Source: Pseudofabraea citricarpa (lineage: Eukaryota > Ascomycota > Leotiomycetes > Helotiales > Dermateaceae). Taken from it: 64,000 nucleotides of DNA. Position numbers and translations under genes: made by a program. Every line of letters begins with the position of its first letter. The first letter of the stretch is position 1. The notes below the pieces were generated by a model, which had not been told where the DNA came from, searched no databases, and saw only the letters and a list, made by a program, of their open reading frames with translations. Shown here in pieces: positions 22,526-35,843 of the stretch. The stretch is from the NCBI GenBank assembly GCA_029641185.1, contig JAPWGK010000001.1, forward strand, positions 1,438,501-1,502,500, written 5' to 3'.

Positions 22526-25500
22526 AGTAACAAGCAACAAGCAGTACGAACAGTATTCTAGCATCTGTCGGCTAGCAGTTGCAGTGCGGTACAGTACCAT
22601 AATACAGCACCTAGCAAGCATGCTGGTAGCAGCAACCAGCGGATGGGGCCCGCCATCTAGCACCATCTTGCACCTTAACAGTGCTCTAAGCAGCTCCCAC
22701 GGCGCCCGCCATGAGCCATGAGCCCATCAGCCAGTGAGTGAGAGTAGGTGACGGAGCCTGTGCGTCAGTGCGCCAGCCAGTGCAGAAGTGCAGAAGTGCA
22801 GTTAGCGATGGGTACCCTGGCTCCCCTGGCTCTCCTGGCTCTAAGCCCCTACAGGACAGTATAGTACAGTGCACTACAGTACACTACACTACACCACACC
22901 ACAGCGCAGCCCCTCCCTCCAACAATCCATGACAGACGACAGCAGCGGCCAGCGGGAGGAGGAGCTTAGAGTTTCGATTGTGGGATCGCACTTACAAGGC
23001 TCATCGGGCTATCGCAAACCCCTGACCCTGCCCACGCGGTCCCCTGCCAGCGCCCACCCATGCGTCAACCTTCCCCCCCCCCCCATGCCAATGCCTCTGG
23101 CCCATGCTCCACGCTCACGCTCACGCTCACGCTCATTTCTTGAGCTCGTAGCTCCTTGTCAGCCATGCTAGCAGTTAGCACCAGCACCAGCACCAGCAGC
23201 AACACCAACAGCTGTACCGTACCTAGCAATTCTACCGCAACTGTACAGTACTGACTGCCTACCTACCTTCTCCACCCACCCAACACCCACAACAGCCCGC
23301 CAGAGCTAACCCCGTCAACACTCACTCTCCTCATTCATTCATTCACTCACTACTCACACACACACACTCTCTCTCTCTCCCTCACCCACTCAACCCTCGG
23401 CAGGGATACGAGCAAGAACGACTGCCTGGCCAGCCACCTGATTGGCCGTATAGCTTAAGGAAGCAGGGACCGAAAAGAACATCGACGATGATATCGTCAC
23501 TTCATCGTGCAGCGTCTTGCCGAGCCATCACTTCCTACAGAATAAAAATGTGCAGTGTGCAGTGTGCAGTGTGCATGGCTGCAGAGGAGTACGAGTACAG
23601 CGCATTAGGGTCGCAATGGTCGGTCAAGACGTCTCTGCCTGTCTCAATTCGTCGCCAGCCCTCTGCAGCTCAAAAAGGCCATCTATCCTATTTGACCAGT
23701 GGCAGTCGAATCTAGCCGGCGACAGGGCTGCGTGGACAAAAGCAGAGAGATCTCACCGTGCCTACCAGCCAGCTAACCGATCATGATCCGAATGCCTTGT
23801 CAAGGGGGCGCTTTTACGTCCTCACTTCATTCTCTTCCTCTCTGCCCCCCCACCTGGATGGAGGAGGACCTGAACATCGGTGGCAGCTCCGTCTATTATA
23901 CCCGGACACGACCAGATGTTGTCATTACGAAGGCCTCGACGTTGATCGCAGGGCCGGCGTCGTGAACGCATCGAAGGGATCGGAGATGTGCCGCTGTCTA
24001 AAACGCACAAGGTGGAAACAATCCAGTATCCCTGCGAGCGTCCGGCAGGCCCATCACCCATCATCTACATAGCACGATCAATCCTCACGCTCCGGACTGT
24101 ACGATGCTGGCCTTCGCGGCGGGATTCTGGTGTGGTGTGGTGAGATGGGCGTGGGCGTGGGCGAGCAAGCATGGGTAAAGGCAGAGAGAGAGAGGCATGG
24201 GCCCGAACGGTGCTGGATGCCAGTGAGTTGAGGTTACCTGAGTCTCAGCAACTAGGATCACAGAAGGAGATATAGCCCCTTAGGCACCAGGTCGCAACCT
24301 GCTACAGCGATCACAGCGATGCTGTCCAGGGCCCTTGTCGATAAAATGCCACCCCCAAAATGCCCGCTGGACTCCCACGACTCCCCAAACTTGGGGGGCG
24401 TGCGGCGTGCTCTCTTGCTGCTCGTCTATTTCTTCCCTAGGTAACCTGGAGGGCCCATCCGACATGGGCCATACTCACGGACTGCGGTACGTAGTACGTA
24501 TGCTGGCTGTTCCAAGCTCACCACCACCTCAATCTTGTCCGCAACCATACCAGGCCCATGGGATGCAAAAAGGAAAGGGGAAGGAGACTTCATATGGTAC
24601 TAAGTCGGTATCACTCGTCCTCAGCGCAGTTGGCCAGCGGTGCTGCTGTACGTTGCCGTGGTGGGATATCACCAGACAACGCTGCTCGCCTCAGTTCACC
24701 ATTGTCGACGTGCTCTGTTCCTGCTGTACTTCTCGTCGACTTCCCACAACCTCGGTGGCTCAGTCATCTTGCTCGCATACCTCTGTCTCGACCTCTGCCA
24801 TGCTGTGCTGGGCAGCGCAACCTCCACCAAACTCATTACCTACTTGTCTGTACTCTGTGCCATACATATCCTGAAAGCCACTGGGATCTCTGTGATCTCT
24901 AGCGTTGCAACCCTCTGAATTATCCACATCCTAGATCCGATCAAAAATCGCCTGTGGTTCCCCAAGTCTGATTACCCTTCTGTACCAGAGATCGCAGCCA
25001 CCGCGCGCCAACTTCGATACATCTGCGTGCTAATGTCGGTCTTATTGGCACGCTGCTCGTGATGTTGGCGATGCTGGCGGGACAGACGGCCTCTGAACGA
25101 CCTCAGCAATCTTATTTAGAACAACAAGCATCCTGCATCCAGCTAGAAGAACGCCCATCGTCCGCTTTGGGTAACCTGGCTACCGTTTGAAATTTCGACC
25201 TCGTGGACTTACGGTCTGTGAGTCGTTGGCGGCGTGCGGAGCGCGGTGTGATCAAAACAGCGGCTGGCCTGTCATGGCATGCAGAAGTCTTCAGGGGCTT
25301 ATCCCCACCATACGACCTACACACTTTCTACAAGGCTACACGGCAGATCTCTCCATTGTTTCCAATCTTCTCGAGGGCACAGGGTCGACGCCGTAACCAG
25401 CTGTGTTTCTTTGACAAACACTGAACAAAAGTGCATCTAGATCCGTGCTCTCGAGGCAAACACGGTGTATCCACCCACTCTGAGGGTTACCAGAAAAGTT

Positions 25501-26273
25501 ACCAGAAAGCCAAATCTGATACACCCAGCTGCTACATCCGAAGACAAATCTCAGCAAAGGCAGACCCGAGACTCTTCTGCTAGAGCGTACGAACCATGAC
25601 CTCGGTTCCCATCGACCATCGCTGCTGGCAAGAGAGTGGAGGCAGAGACTGAGGGAGGCTTCGCGCGCTTGAGAGAAAAGACACATCATCCACGAATCAG
25701 CCGACTATTGTCACTATTCGTATGCATCGCTGGCAGTCAGTCCATGGATTCTGCAGATGCCCAAGGGTTGAGAGGCCGCGATATCCAGCGGATCATCTCG
25801 CATCTTCACCAAGCTCCAGTTTTTCACATCTGACAACGGTAAGATCTGCTCCAGATGGCAGAGAGTAAGAAAGTCAATTTCCCACAAGCACGAACATTAT
25901 GACTCGATGAAGCGTGAAGTGCCATGATCAGCCCCCAGCCCACTGCATTCGTGTACTCGCAGAGATTGTCTCCATGGCAAGCTCTTAGTCTCCTGTTGCT
26001 ACCGCTCATCAATTCCCTCTTCAAGCCCACGGGGCCCAGCGAGCTGGTAAGGTTCGGCTGGTAAGGATCGAAGAGCATGAGTGAGAATGAGGATACAGTA
26101 CAGCAGGACCAGCCTATGCCATCTAGGCCCTTTCGTTCCCAAAAGTCACCATTGATACAATCCCAATAGCTGCACTAAGCCGGCCACTAGAAGTTTCTGA
26201 TGGCTGCATGTCTCGGGATCTCACCTCCGGCTCCACCTGGCTATTCACCCACACACCTCCTCCCAATCCCGTG

Positions 26274-26274
26274 A

Positions 26275-26298
<24 letters not shown>
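26274..26298. repeat. AGC trinucleotide repeat, about 8 units
   Basis: Perfect AGC repeat, then AAC/AGC-mixed triplets. It is not inside a supported gene. Confidence 0.9.
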
Positions 26299-26307
<9 letters not shown>

Positions 26308-29300
26308 GCGGCGTGCAAAAACAAAATGAGGAGCTGGCGCCTTGTCACGTACACGTGCATCCCACGACGGCTGAGATGCCGCCTATTGTTCTCGGGTCCA
26401 GCTGTTTCTGTCCCTGTTGTGTTGTTATGGTTGTTGTTGTTGCTTGTCACGAACTTTGACGTCTCACAGGATCTGCGCCCAATCAGCCACGGCGACAACC
26501 CTGCGAACTGAAGACTCGGCCGTGCAGATGCAATCTTTCTTGACCCTGGAAGGTTATCGAAATAGTTGCAGGATCGACATATAGGTCTTTGGCCAGCCCT
26601 CGCAGGCTGACGATCTCAGAAGCGCCAGATGGGCCACACAAGGGGCGCCGGCGATCTTGACACCTAAGCAGGACCCCGGGCGGGATGTCTTGGCCAAGCA
26701 AGCACTCGCGCTTCTCGTGCGTTCTTCCCGCTGCAAAGCTGAACGGAGTCTGAACACTCTCTGTCCATTGTCATTGCCCGCTCCTCGACGCCGACACCAC
26801 ATCAGCCCGCGATCATGCCCAATGCCACACCCACTGCATGTTTCTTCAGCCTCACGCTGGAGCATTACAGTACAGTAAAAGTGAAGTACTGCAAGTCCCC
26901 TACTAAACGCAGCTGGCCGCGGTGTGAGGCTTGAGCCATCGTGCCCACTATTGCCACGCGAGCAGCCATGGGTTTTCCCTGGCCCTCCGCTCAACGGTTT
27001 TAGACGAGTTCGTGACTGACCAGGAGCAGGCTGCAAAGGAGCGCTGTCATCTGATTTCGTGCGAGGTATATCGCGGTAGGGCTTCTTCATAGCGCACGAT
27101 GCCTCACGCCCGCCCTTCTACAGTACATACGCACAGTAATGTACCGGTAAGAACACTAATTATTACGTTGCATGTCATCCTCGCTCTGGAATCTAGCGGC
27201 CGTCGTATGGTGATGAATCGGAGCAGGGCGCGACGGGCTCACCACTGTTGAGGGAGGAGAGGTATGCATCGTATCCTTGCCAGCAAGCACACCTTCATTC
27301 TGACCAAGTGCAGGCATATCCCATTGCAGGATCGGCCGATGCACATCCTTGACAGATCTTGCCCGAGTCATGGTGGGCTACGTACCACGATTGGGGGTCG
27401 AAACAACTGAAAACAGGATGAACCATTGCCGCAACACCTAAAGCAGAGCAATCACCAGCATCAGCAGCATCAGCATGACCTCAGCGTTCCTCAGCTCGCC
27501 ATCTGTGGGAAACCAACGACCGACCCAGTTTACCAGCCCAGCCTGGCCGAGCTGTTGACACTCGTGGATAAAAGCCCTGAGGCCTCTAGGCTCTAGCACC
27601 AATGCCACCACGCGCTATCTCCGCAATCCCAATCGAGGCATCACGGCCGAAATCGAAGTGGCATCGGCGCCTTCGTTTCAAAACGGCGGCCCCAAATCTG
27701 GAGTGGCAGTCATTCCCGTTGCTCGGATGGGATCTGCTACGTGATCTTCTCCGTCATACTGTGAGATGGCGAACCACAGATCTTGTTTCGATTGAGTTTC
27801 TTCCCTGTCACCCCATCCATATATCAGAAGATGCTATCGCGGCCTTTGCGAGGGACAGAGGGGAAAGCTGGTAACATGACGTGAATGAAAATTACCATCA
27901 GGGAAGTCCATGCCATCTGCGAGCGCTACTCATCGTGAAAGCGATGGGTGAGGTTGGCACGCTGAGCACTGTAACTTTGCGTGGCTCACAACGAGTTTTG
28001 GGCAACGGCTCGCTTGAAAGTGAATCGTACGATGGCGGCTGCCAAAGCCAATAACGCGTGATCGGTAGTATCGCCCGTGCTATCCGGCACTGGCTCCAGA
28101 GTCCAGAGTCCAGAGTCCAGAATCCGGTGGCTCTTCTCCCCAAGGCGCTCTCAGCTCGCTCTGTTATTGTTGCCATTTCTCGCGGCGGCCACGATGATAT
28201 GCGCCTCGCCTCGCCTCGTGCCCACGTCTGCAGGTTCTCATGGCTTTGGGTCCGACCCGGAGAAAAATCGTATGGACATTGGACAACACCATGGCGCCGT
28301 CGAACCCGTGAAGAATGACTCGAGTATGCGAAAGGCATGCAAGTGTCTGGCACTGTACTACCAGAAGCCGTTCAGGATTCCCAACACGGACTCACCCCCC
28401 CAGACTCAACTGCCCAATGGTACAGAAGAGGAAGAGCAATCGACCGATCGTATGCATTCTCGCACCCTGATCCCCGTCCTGTCAAAGTCCATCCATGTCT
28501 GCAGTCTGCTGCTCCAGCTCTGATGACGATCACTTGCGGCCAATGAGTGCAGGTATGGTGGGTAAGCGGCAGCCGCCATCCTCGGCGTCACAAGATCCTG
28601 GGAGAGATTTCCGACCATCGCCGGAACCTCATTGTCGGGACTCTTCACTACTGGTGTCGGAGGGGTGAATCTGTCTTCCGCTTCGGCCCTGCTGCATTTG
28701 CATGGCAGATGAACCTGAGCATATCACTTTCAGTCTAAGGCAAGAGGCAAGCACACGAATCAAAGGAGAGCACTCCGCAAATGCGTGTAACACCTCGCCT
28801 ATCCAGCTTTGCCACGAGAGCTAGCTTTTCTGCTGCCTCCATTCAGAGTTTCTGATAAGTCTTCAGGCTCTTCTAGCTCGGGAAATGGCATGATCATATT
28901 GCCGGAATGCGACGCTGCTACCTAGCCGGCTAAACCTCTTCCATTACCTCGCAATGTTTCTTTCCAAGTCACGTCAACTGCCGTCAAAACGACCGGGAAA
29001 GTCCTGTGACTGATTATGGTCACAAATGTCACAACGTTAAGGCTGTCGGTGGAGCCACCGTTACCCATCAGTCTCAACGATGCTCTCGAGGCGCGCCCGT
29101 GGGCCGTGGGTCAGGTCAACAACCTCCTTTCCTTGCCTTCTTCCGAATCGACTGAGCAGGGTCAATCCTGCGCGCACGGTTATAATCGGGATCAACACCA
29201 GGACCGGGTTGGAAGAAGAGCAAAGCGAGATAGATGCTCCGGGATATCGTTGACATAAAATACGATATCAAAGTGTGTTCCATATGCCCGTTGACGATCC

Positions 29301-32300
29301 GTAACCTGAAAGTAGCAGGCTCTTCTGAAGGTACCCGAGAGCTGACTTCAAGCTGATGGATTCCGGTGGCGACGGGAAGCTCTAGTCCCTCTCGAGCGAA
29401 GAAGAAGCAGTAAGAGATCAACGGGCACCGTCGCCAAATTGTGGCTTACGATCAACGTCCAAGCACCAAAAGCGTGCAAATTAACATTTCACTGCTACCA
29501 ATAATTAATCTCCCTGCCATTAGTCACTTGTCGATCTAAGGAACTTTCCGCATCCTTACAGAGCATGTTACTTTATCTCAACCTTTCGAAGATCAAAATG
29601 GTGACTTGGGAAAACCGCAATTAAGATTGCAAGTCTCCTAAGAAAGACTCATCAAGAGAACATCATCATCTCGATTTATCCCAGAGGAGATTATGATCTC
29701 GCTCGGTGATAAAATCGCTATTATTCATCGCGCATCGACGATGAGATTTCCCGCTTCAGCAACTAGATCCGGGAAATCAAGCTGTGCCACAGACCACATG
29801 ATAGCACTGGAAACCGAGGATCAAGACAACTCATGAATAAGTTTGCTACCCTGGGTTTAATTGTCGCAGATTTCACGATGCAAGACTTCTGGAACGGTAC
29901 TTCACTTCTCGAATCTCCCCAGATTACGCAGAACTTGGGAATTATTGGTCGTGGCATGACAATTTCATGCTGGGCCTTGCCTATATTGCAAACAACTTAA
30001 TTTTTGACAGCTCGGATCTATCCAGTCCTCCTGTCAAAGCGTGCAGGCTGAGCGTGGTTTTGTTTCGGCTCGGCCCTTGTCATGAAACACATTCGGGATC
30101 AAGTCTCTCTACCCAATCTCAAGAGGACTCGCTGTACTCCGTAGAACCGCTTACTGCATGCCGTTTTCTCTCACCGTATCTTCCGTTGCTTCGTCGTCAT
30201 GAATATCTCGATCTCACGGTGTAGTTTACAGACGATCTCCGATCCCAATATCCCGATATTTCCTTTTGACACAAGGTATTCTTAGTGTCGAGTGACCACC
30301 CGGATACTCTCACCTTTGTCTTTTCTTTCCTTTTTCTTCTCCCGGGTAGAACGAATCCCGGTCTTGGCTCCATAATCAAGAGATCGTGGGAGAGGGTGAT
30401 CGTCAAAGAGGATGTTCATCGATTAATGAAGATACACGTTTCAAGTGAATCGCAGATTTCGAGTTCGGACACAGGCACGGTACGATTATGGCATCATGCC
30501 GTAGAAGGGTGAGGCGTGATCCGGGGAAAGTAGCGCATGATCAAGACCACTTCTCAAAATTGCTATCCATTATCATGTCCCACTCACCAGGCGGAGCACT
30601 CGTTTCAATATTTTCTTCACATACTACAATGGATGGCATTGGCAAGCGTTTCACATGCTGACCCTCTTTTCCTTTCTCGACCTGGTAGCTCATATCCCCA
30701 AGAAAGTTCTGCGGGGGATTTTGAGCTTGAGTTCAAAACGTGCTCGCGGTAATGGAAGGATAGGAACGTGGCCTTCAAGCCCTGGGCAGTGGTTACGAGG
30801 CCAAAGTCTATTCAAGCCATGGAAGCAGACAGAGACCGACCAGGACAGGCAGTAACAACAAAGCAGTACTCCTTCACCGGTGGTGTTATTATTAACCAAC
30901 TACTGCAGTGAGTCAACGACTCCACCAAGAACCTGGGAGACGGGAACGACATTGGGGCCTTCGCTAATCAGAAAGCGGGAGGATTTTCCATCGAGGCAAG
31001 TTCATCGGGCTCCGTTGAAGAACTCTATTCCTCTGGTTCCTAAATACCTGCAGGTTAGAAAAGTTTAAAGCTCCTGCTACAGCCGACACGAGTAGCAAAG
31101 ATGTCGATCGAGTGTGAACCCACTTGGTACGAGCGGCAAAGAGAAGAAATACTGTCCGGCAGTTCCTTGTTGCTCTGAAGTACCGAAAACCCCCTCCATT
31201 CCGCGGGAAAGTCAAAAGGAAAACGAGGTGGTATTCGTACCTGTAGCTATCTATTTTCTTGGCGAGGCCCGATTGTTGTTTTCTTTTCTAAGCTGCGGTG
31301 GGCATCATTCGGCGGAATATTACTGTGCATCTCTTTCCTTTTCCCCTTGCTTCCTTTTTCTATTCGTAGGCACTAAGTATGTACTCTGCAGCAATATATT
31401 CTCCATAACGTATCCACTCCGCGGATAAGAACGGGGCCTCTCTTTTGCGGTACTGTATTCAGGGCTGAGAATGTACGGCAGACGCCAGACAGTCCCTGAT
31501 GCAATAGAGTTTAAGCTATAAGTACTAGCGGATCTCACTAGAGCAGTCCAGCCCCTTTCTCGATCTACACTACAGTAAAGCCATAGAGATACTTTTGGCA
31601 TCGTGCAGTAAAGTTTTGATTAACTTCATTTTTCTGATAAGACAGCTGAAGAATGTCCATGGCTCTACCGTATTCGCCCATTTAGGAGGGGGGTTTTTTT
31701 TTTTACTCGTGTTCGCATCCAAGCAAGGAGTTTTTCATTTTATCTTATTTCGTACGCGGATGCGACTCTACTTCTCGCATAGGTAAGGTAGCTGAAACAT
31801 GTTTATTCACGTCTGTAACAGCGTTTACCACTGTTTGTAAAATCCGGGTGAGGTTGGGAAAGCATAGTTGCTACTGCGGTCCTTGCTTTAGCTACCTGCG
31901 CAGGTCGGTGTAGCTGATCAGTTAGTTGTAAACACGAATGTCTCAAGTATCATACATTTTCTTCTTCTTTCTTTTCGGGGTTTAGGCGGTTGCTTCCTTG
32001 CGTGAGTAGAGCCGTCTCTTGCTTCTTTTTTTTTTTAGTTCTTATTGGCATCGTAAGGTTTTCGGATTACGTGGATCGCTCTTGTAGGTATGTAGCATAG
32101 GACTCACTAACGGACCGTACGTAACCTGCTAGTCCGAGTTTTTTTCTCTTGGGCATCGTCAGTATGCATATGTTGGTCGTTTATTCTCTTGGTTGCTGCT
32201 AAGTAGCTGGTTTCTGCTCGCCTTGCATCCCAGTATTGAACGATTGCAGAAGTTACCTACTCGCTCGAGCCTTGGGCACTTTGTTATTCAAGAGGCTGCT

Positions 32301-33301
32301 CCGAAGTAGCAGGCTTGCATGTTTTATCACGAGAAAAAGAAATATGTAGGCGGGTTCTCGAAATACTACTGCAAAGTGAAGGGTTCTTTCTTCTTTTCGG
32401 AGATGATTCTTTTGGTATAGAATCTCCACAAGAATTTGTCGATACACCCGGAGTGCGAGTGATCGGGGGTTTATTACCTGGTGCCTCACGTAGAATACCA
32501 GTGGGATTCACTGAATGATACGCGTTGGGCTGGTAGGTAATATTCATGTTTTTTATGGAGGAGGATCGTAAGGATCCGTGAGGTTATATACCTAGGTAGG
32601 AGTGGTTATTCTCCATTCACCTATATAAGTCACCTGATATTTCAACAGAATGCCTTCGGGCTGTGGATATAATACTGGTTTTTTCCTACTAAAATTTCCT
32701 ATCGGAGTTTTCCTGGTTCTCATTGTGTTACCACCTTGGAGAATATTTTCGAATTTTCTCTTGGTTCTGAAAATGCCGGATAAATGTTTTGTGGTTCTTC
32801 TACAAGATGATCTTACATACAACCTAGTATTACTTTGCCGTCTCTATCCGGAATAACACAACTGATTCCTTTTTCAATCCAAAATACGATATGCAACCAA
32901 TGTGAATACTGCTATCCTGATCAGAGACGATACATCTCTACATGCTATAGTTGATTGATTGCCATTTCTCCTATTGATGGATTTATCAAGCAAAGTTACT
33001 ATTGCTTACGGTCACGTCTAACATTTTTAGGGCAGCTATGAAAGATAAAGCTCTCATAGACGTAAGATTAAAAGGATAAGTAGTTCTAACAAGAGCATTT
33101 ATGAAGTAGACACGAGTGGCTATTGAGGATCTCATGCTGACAAGAGCTGAAGGCTGGACTTTCTGTTTGCTCAGCCTTATCGGCAGTTGACGCATTGACA
33201 GTAGTGGCTACTTGGCAGATGGGCCGAACCTCTCTAGCAGATTGACCTCAAAACATGGACACCCCAAACTTCACATCTTCCCCCAATGACTTTGAATATC
33301 T

Positions 33302-35186
33302 ATGAATCTCTCGGGCGAGGAGGACTTAGGAAGTTCAGCACGATTGACCATGACGATCGCGGCCTCCGGTAATCGTCGTATCGTTCCAATGTCATCATCG
33401 TCATCCTCGTCATCATCGTCGGCCAATACTCCACTGGCGCACCGTCCAGTATCGAAAAGTAGATCTGTACTGACGAGGACTGGCAAGCCAAAGACCAGAA
33501 ATGGCTGCGTGACCTGCAAGTAAGTGTATCACGGAAGAGACGTCATTTCGATCAGTTGCTTATTCTGTTAGATCTCGGCATGTCAAATGTGATGAGGCCA
33601 AACCAGCATGCCATCGTTGTCTCAGGCTCAAACTAGATTGTAGTTATCGATCAGGCCGCAAGAAAGAGAAAGTTAGTAAAGCACGAGAGACGCGCTCGCT
33701 ATTACCCAAGGAGCCTCGCGTGCCTTCTTGGATTTCACGCCTTTCCCAGCCGCCACCAATCGTCCAAATCCGAGCAGGAACTGGATTCAGTGATGAATTA
33801 GAGGGCCGGTACTTTCGGAACTATCTTGAGAACAGCGCTTCGCAGATAGGGGGCCCTTTCAAGAGCACTCTGTGGGAGAGATTGATCCCGCAGATTAGTG
33901 AGCAGGTTCCCTTTGTTCGGCACGCCATTATTGCCATCGGATCTCTGAGGCAAGTTCAGGCTATGCCACATGACCCAAAGATATCACGGTCCCTGGATCT
34001 TCGATATGTGTTCAAGCAGTACGGCGAGGCGCTCCGAGGTATGAGGGAAGCAATAGCGCGTGGCCAACACGACATGCGAAAAGCTCTGATTTCTTGTTTG
34101 CTAGTGTATTGTTTTGAGGGGCTACTTGGGAATCAAGCCTCCGCAGCAGTACACGCCTCAAGTGGGTTATCGCTTCTGTACAACCTAGCATTTCACGAGG
34201 GCTCCACAACACCTGGCCAAGTCAAGATGATGATGAATAGCCATTTACTAGAGGAGGACATCCTAGAAGCTTTTGTGGCTCTTGATTTGCAGGTTTTGCT
34301 TTTTATTGACAAGAGGAAACCAGAGATTCACCAGCAAGTCAAGGAGCTAATCAATAGAAATCTCAGAAACGCATGGCAACCACCAAAGACCTTAGATGAT
34401 GCCAAGAAGTCATGGTGGAAGATAATGCGGCGCAATTACCATTTCAACAAGTCACTTCGACCAATCGATATTGCATCTACTCATAGTGAAAACTCGAGGA
34501 AGGATTGGGAGGGTTCAGCAAGCATGCGTAGTACGGACTTGTTACTAAGTGCTATTGAAGATGATCCAGTATCACTGAAGGAAGAGCAGTCATGTTATCT
34601 GAGCGACATCGTTCGTTGGGATGTAATGTCACAACCGCTATTTGAAAGAATCGCTGGTGGGCAGAACGAGAATGACAAACTGGGAGCGGCGATTCTCCAA
34701 GTCCAAGCAAATATGAATTATATCATGCTGGCAGCAACCTTTTTCAAGACCGAGACAGCGTACGACGTCTTCCTACCGGAATTCAACAAAATCGTGAAGC
34801 TCTCGGAATTCGCACTTCCTAGATTACTGTCCAGTGCACACGAGAGCGTTTCTGCGCTCTTCCATTTTGATCTTGGAGTCGTTGCAGCACTGTTCCTCGT
34901 CGGCTCCCGGTGCCGCCTTGACGATCTGAGGCAGAGGGCCATTGCTTTGCTTTTTAGTGCCAACTACAGAGAGGGGATTTGGGATGCACAATCCGTCGCC
35001 AATATTTCCAAATGGCTTCGGAGCGTAGAATGTGAAGATATTGAGCCGGGTGGGACGATACCGGAAGAGAAGCGGGCATTCCTGACAGGTATCAGCTGTG
35101 ATCTGTATCACAAGCGAGCAAGCCTGCAATGCTCTCAAAGGAGCAAAAATGGACTGATTTCAAGAGACACAGTCGTAACGTGGTGA
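33302..35186 (+). CDS. Zn2Cys6 fungal transcription factor
   Basis: Two exons, 33302-33519 and 33572-35186 (610 aa). The intron (GTAAGT...TTAG, 52 nt) falls inside the zinc-cluster codon for Lys73, a common position. Residues 31-40 are a run of ten serines encoded by a TCATCG/TCGTCA-type repeat. The binuclear cluster is complete: C69-x2-C72-x6-C79-x6-C86-x2-C89-x6-C96, with the usual KSRHVKCDEAKPACHRC core, followed by a basic linker (SGRKKEKVSKARE). The rest is the long helical region of Fungal_trans_2/DUF3468-type regulators (PFVRHAIIAIGSL; LDLQVLLF). Such proteins bind CGG-containing sites and often regulate adjacent metabolic clusters. Its position at the left edge of the accessory block, reading toward the Ayg1-like gene, makes it a candidate local regulator (inference). 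The target pathway is unknown. Confidence 0.9.
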
Positions 35187-35529
35187 TGGCTAGTCAGTCT
35201 GCGCCATTGGATGTATCATGTGTCCCAGGCGAGGCGCAATCGCTTACACGCGATGCTTTCTCTGAGGCCGGATTAGTTTGAGCTACACAGCATAATCGAT
35301 CTATTGGCAATAAGTCACCTCTTTCACATGTCGAAGAAAGTCGAAAACCAATCATTGCTGTGTTTCATCGCATCGCAAAACCTCGGTCTGATGTAAGCTT
35401 CAGTCTTGCGATCTGACCCCGCAAGCCACGAATAAGAAGCTGGCTGGCCCGATAGCACAGACCGACCACACCACTGTTTCTATATGAACAAACAGGTAGC
35501 CCGAACTTGACCCTCGATCCATAAATACA
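35187..35529. other. Intergenic after the Zn2Cys6 gene
   Basis: No coding sequence recognised. Its right end is the probable upstream region of the small spliced ORF and/or the Ayg1-like gene. Confidence 0.45.
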
Positions 35530-35783
35530 ATGGGAGACTTCGAAAACTCACTTACCCGGCTTCGCATTATCTTCTTGCGACAGATGTACGTTGCGAACCC
35601 CCTCCCGTCTCTTTGGGATTAGTAGCTAACCGTATCTGCAGGTTCTTGCCCATCTCCGTCGACGGCCAAGTTCCACTAGTTACATGTAAGAGACGGTATA
35701 AAGTCTGTGTACGCCGAACAAAGGACGGGCAGAAACTACTTGCAAGAGAGAGGGTTGTCAAGGTCTGGGCCGCCGACTATTAA
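35530..35783 (+). pseudogene. Small spliced ORF, possible 5' remnant of a short-chain dehydrogenase
   Basis: An ATG at 35530 opens MGDFENSLTRLRIIFLRQ, followed by a very good donor (GTACGT at 35586), a branch site (gctaac) and acceptor (tctgcag, ending 35641). Splicing this 56-nt intron continues the frame as M-FLPISVDGQVPLVT. Another good donor (GTAAGA at 35686) comes right after VT; read through instead, the frame stops at 35783, giving 65 aa. The layout (amphipathic start, then a GQ/GK-x-x-x-VT strand) resembles the first residues of fungal SDR proteins, where VT would be followed by the Gly-rich NAD(P) motif. No Gly-rich motif or catalytic Tyr-x-x-x-Lys follows. I read it as a decayed 5' end or a tiny unknown gene. 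It ends 60 bp before the next start codon, so it could also be leader sequence. Confidence 0.35.
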
Positions 35784-35843
35784 AGAAGGAGCTCGTCTCG
35801 CCCACGGAACCAAACGACGACGCATCGCTCGAGAAGCGCAATC

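Larger units (their letters stand above)
21417..33301. other. 11.9-kb gene-free territory upstream of nsdD
   Basis: I scanned both strands and found no gene. Open frames are short, mostly without ATG, and carry no domain motif. Base composition is ordinary (not AT-collapsed) from 21.4 to about 29 kb and somewhat more AT-rich from 29.5 to 33 kb, so it does not look like a RIP-inactivated transposon graveyard. Simple repeats sit near 22.3-22.5 and 26.3 kb. It may hold long 5' leader exons, upstream regulatory elements of nsdD or non-coding transcripts; none of these can be proven from sequence alone. The right end is the promoter of the Zn2Cys6 gene. Confidence 0.55.

Noticed and set aside
21985..22533. 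182-codon minus-strand frame upstream of nsdD
   Set aside because: Its leucine run is the TAG microsatellite read in reverse and the rest is Pro/Thr low complexity. It starts without ATG and is more likely leader or promoter DNA.
24335..24874. 179-codon Cys-rich frame considered as a candidate effector
   Set aside because: No ATG start, no signal peptide, and composition fits random GC-rich sequence.
28077..28523. 148-codon frame with a signal-peptide-like stretch as a possible secreted protein
   Set aside because: Starts at TTG, has no cysteine pattern, splice support or homology feature, and sits in the gene-free region.
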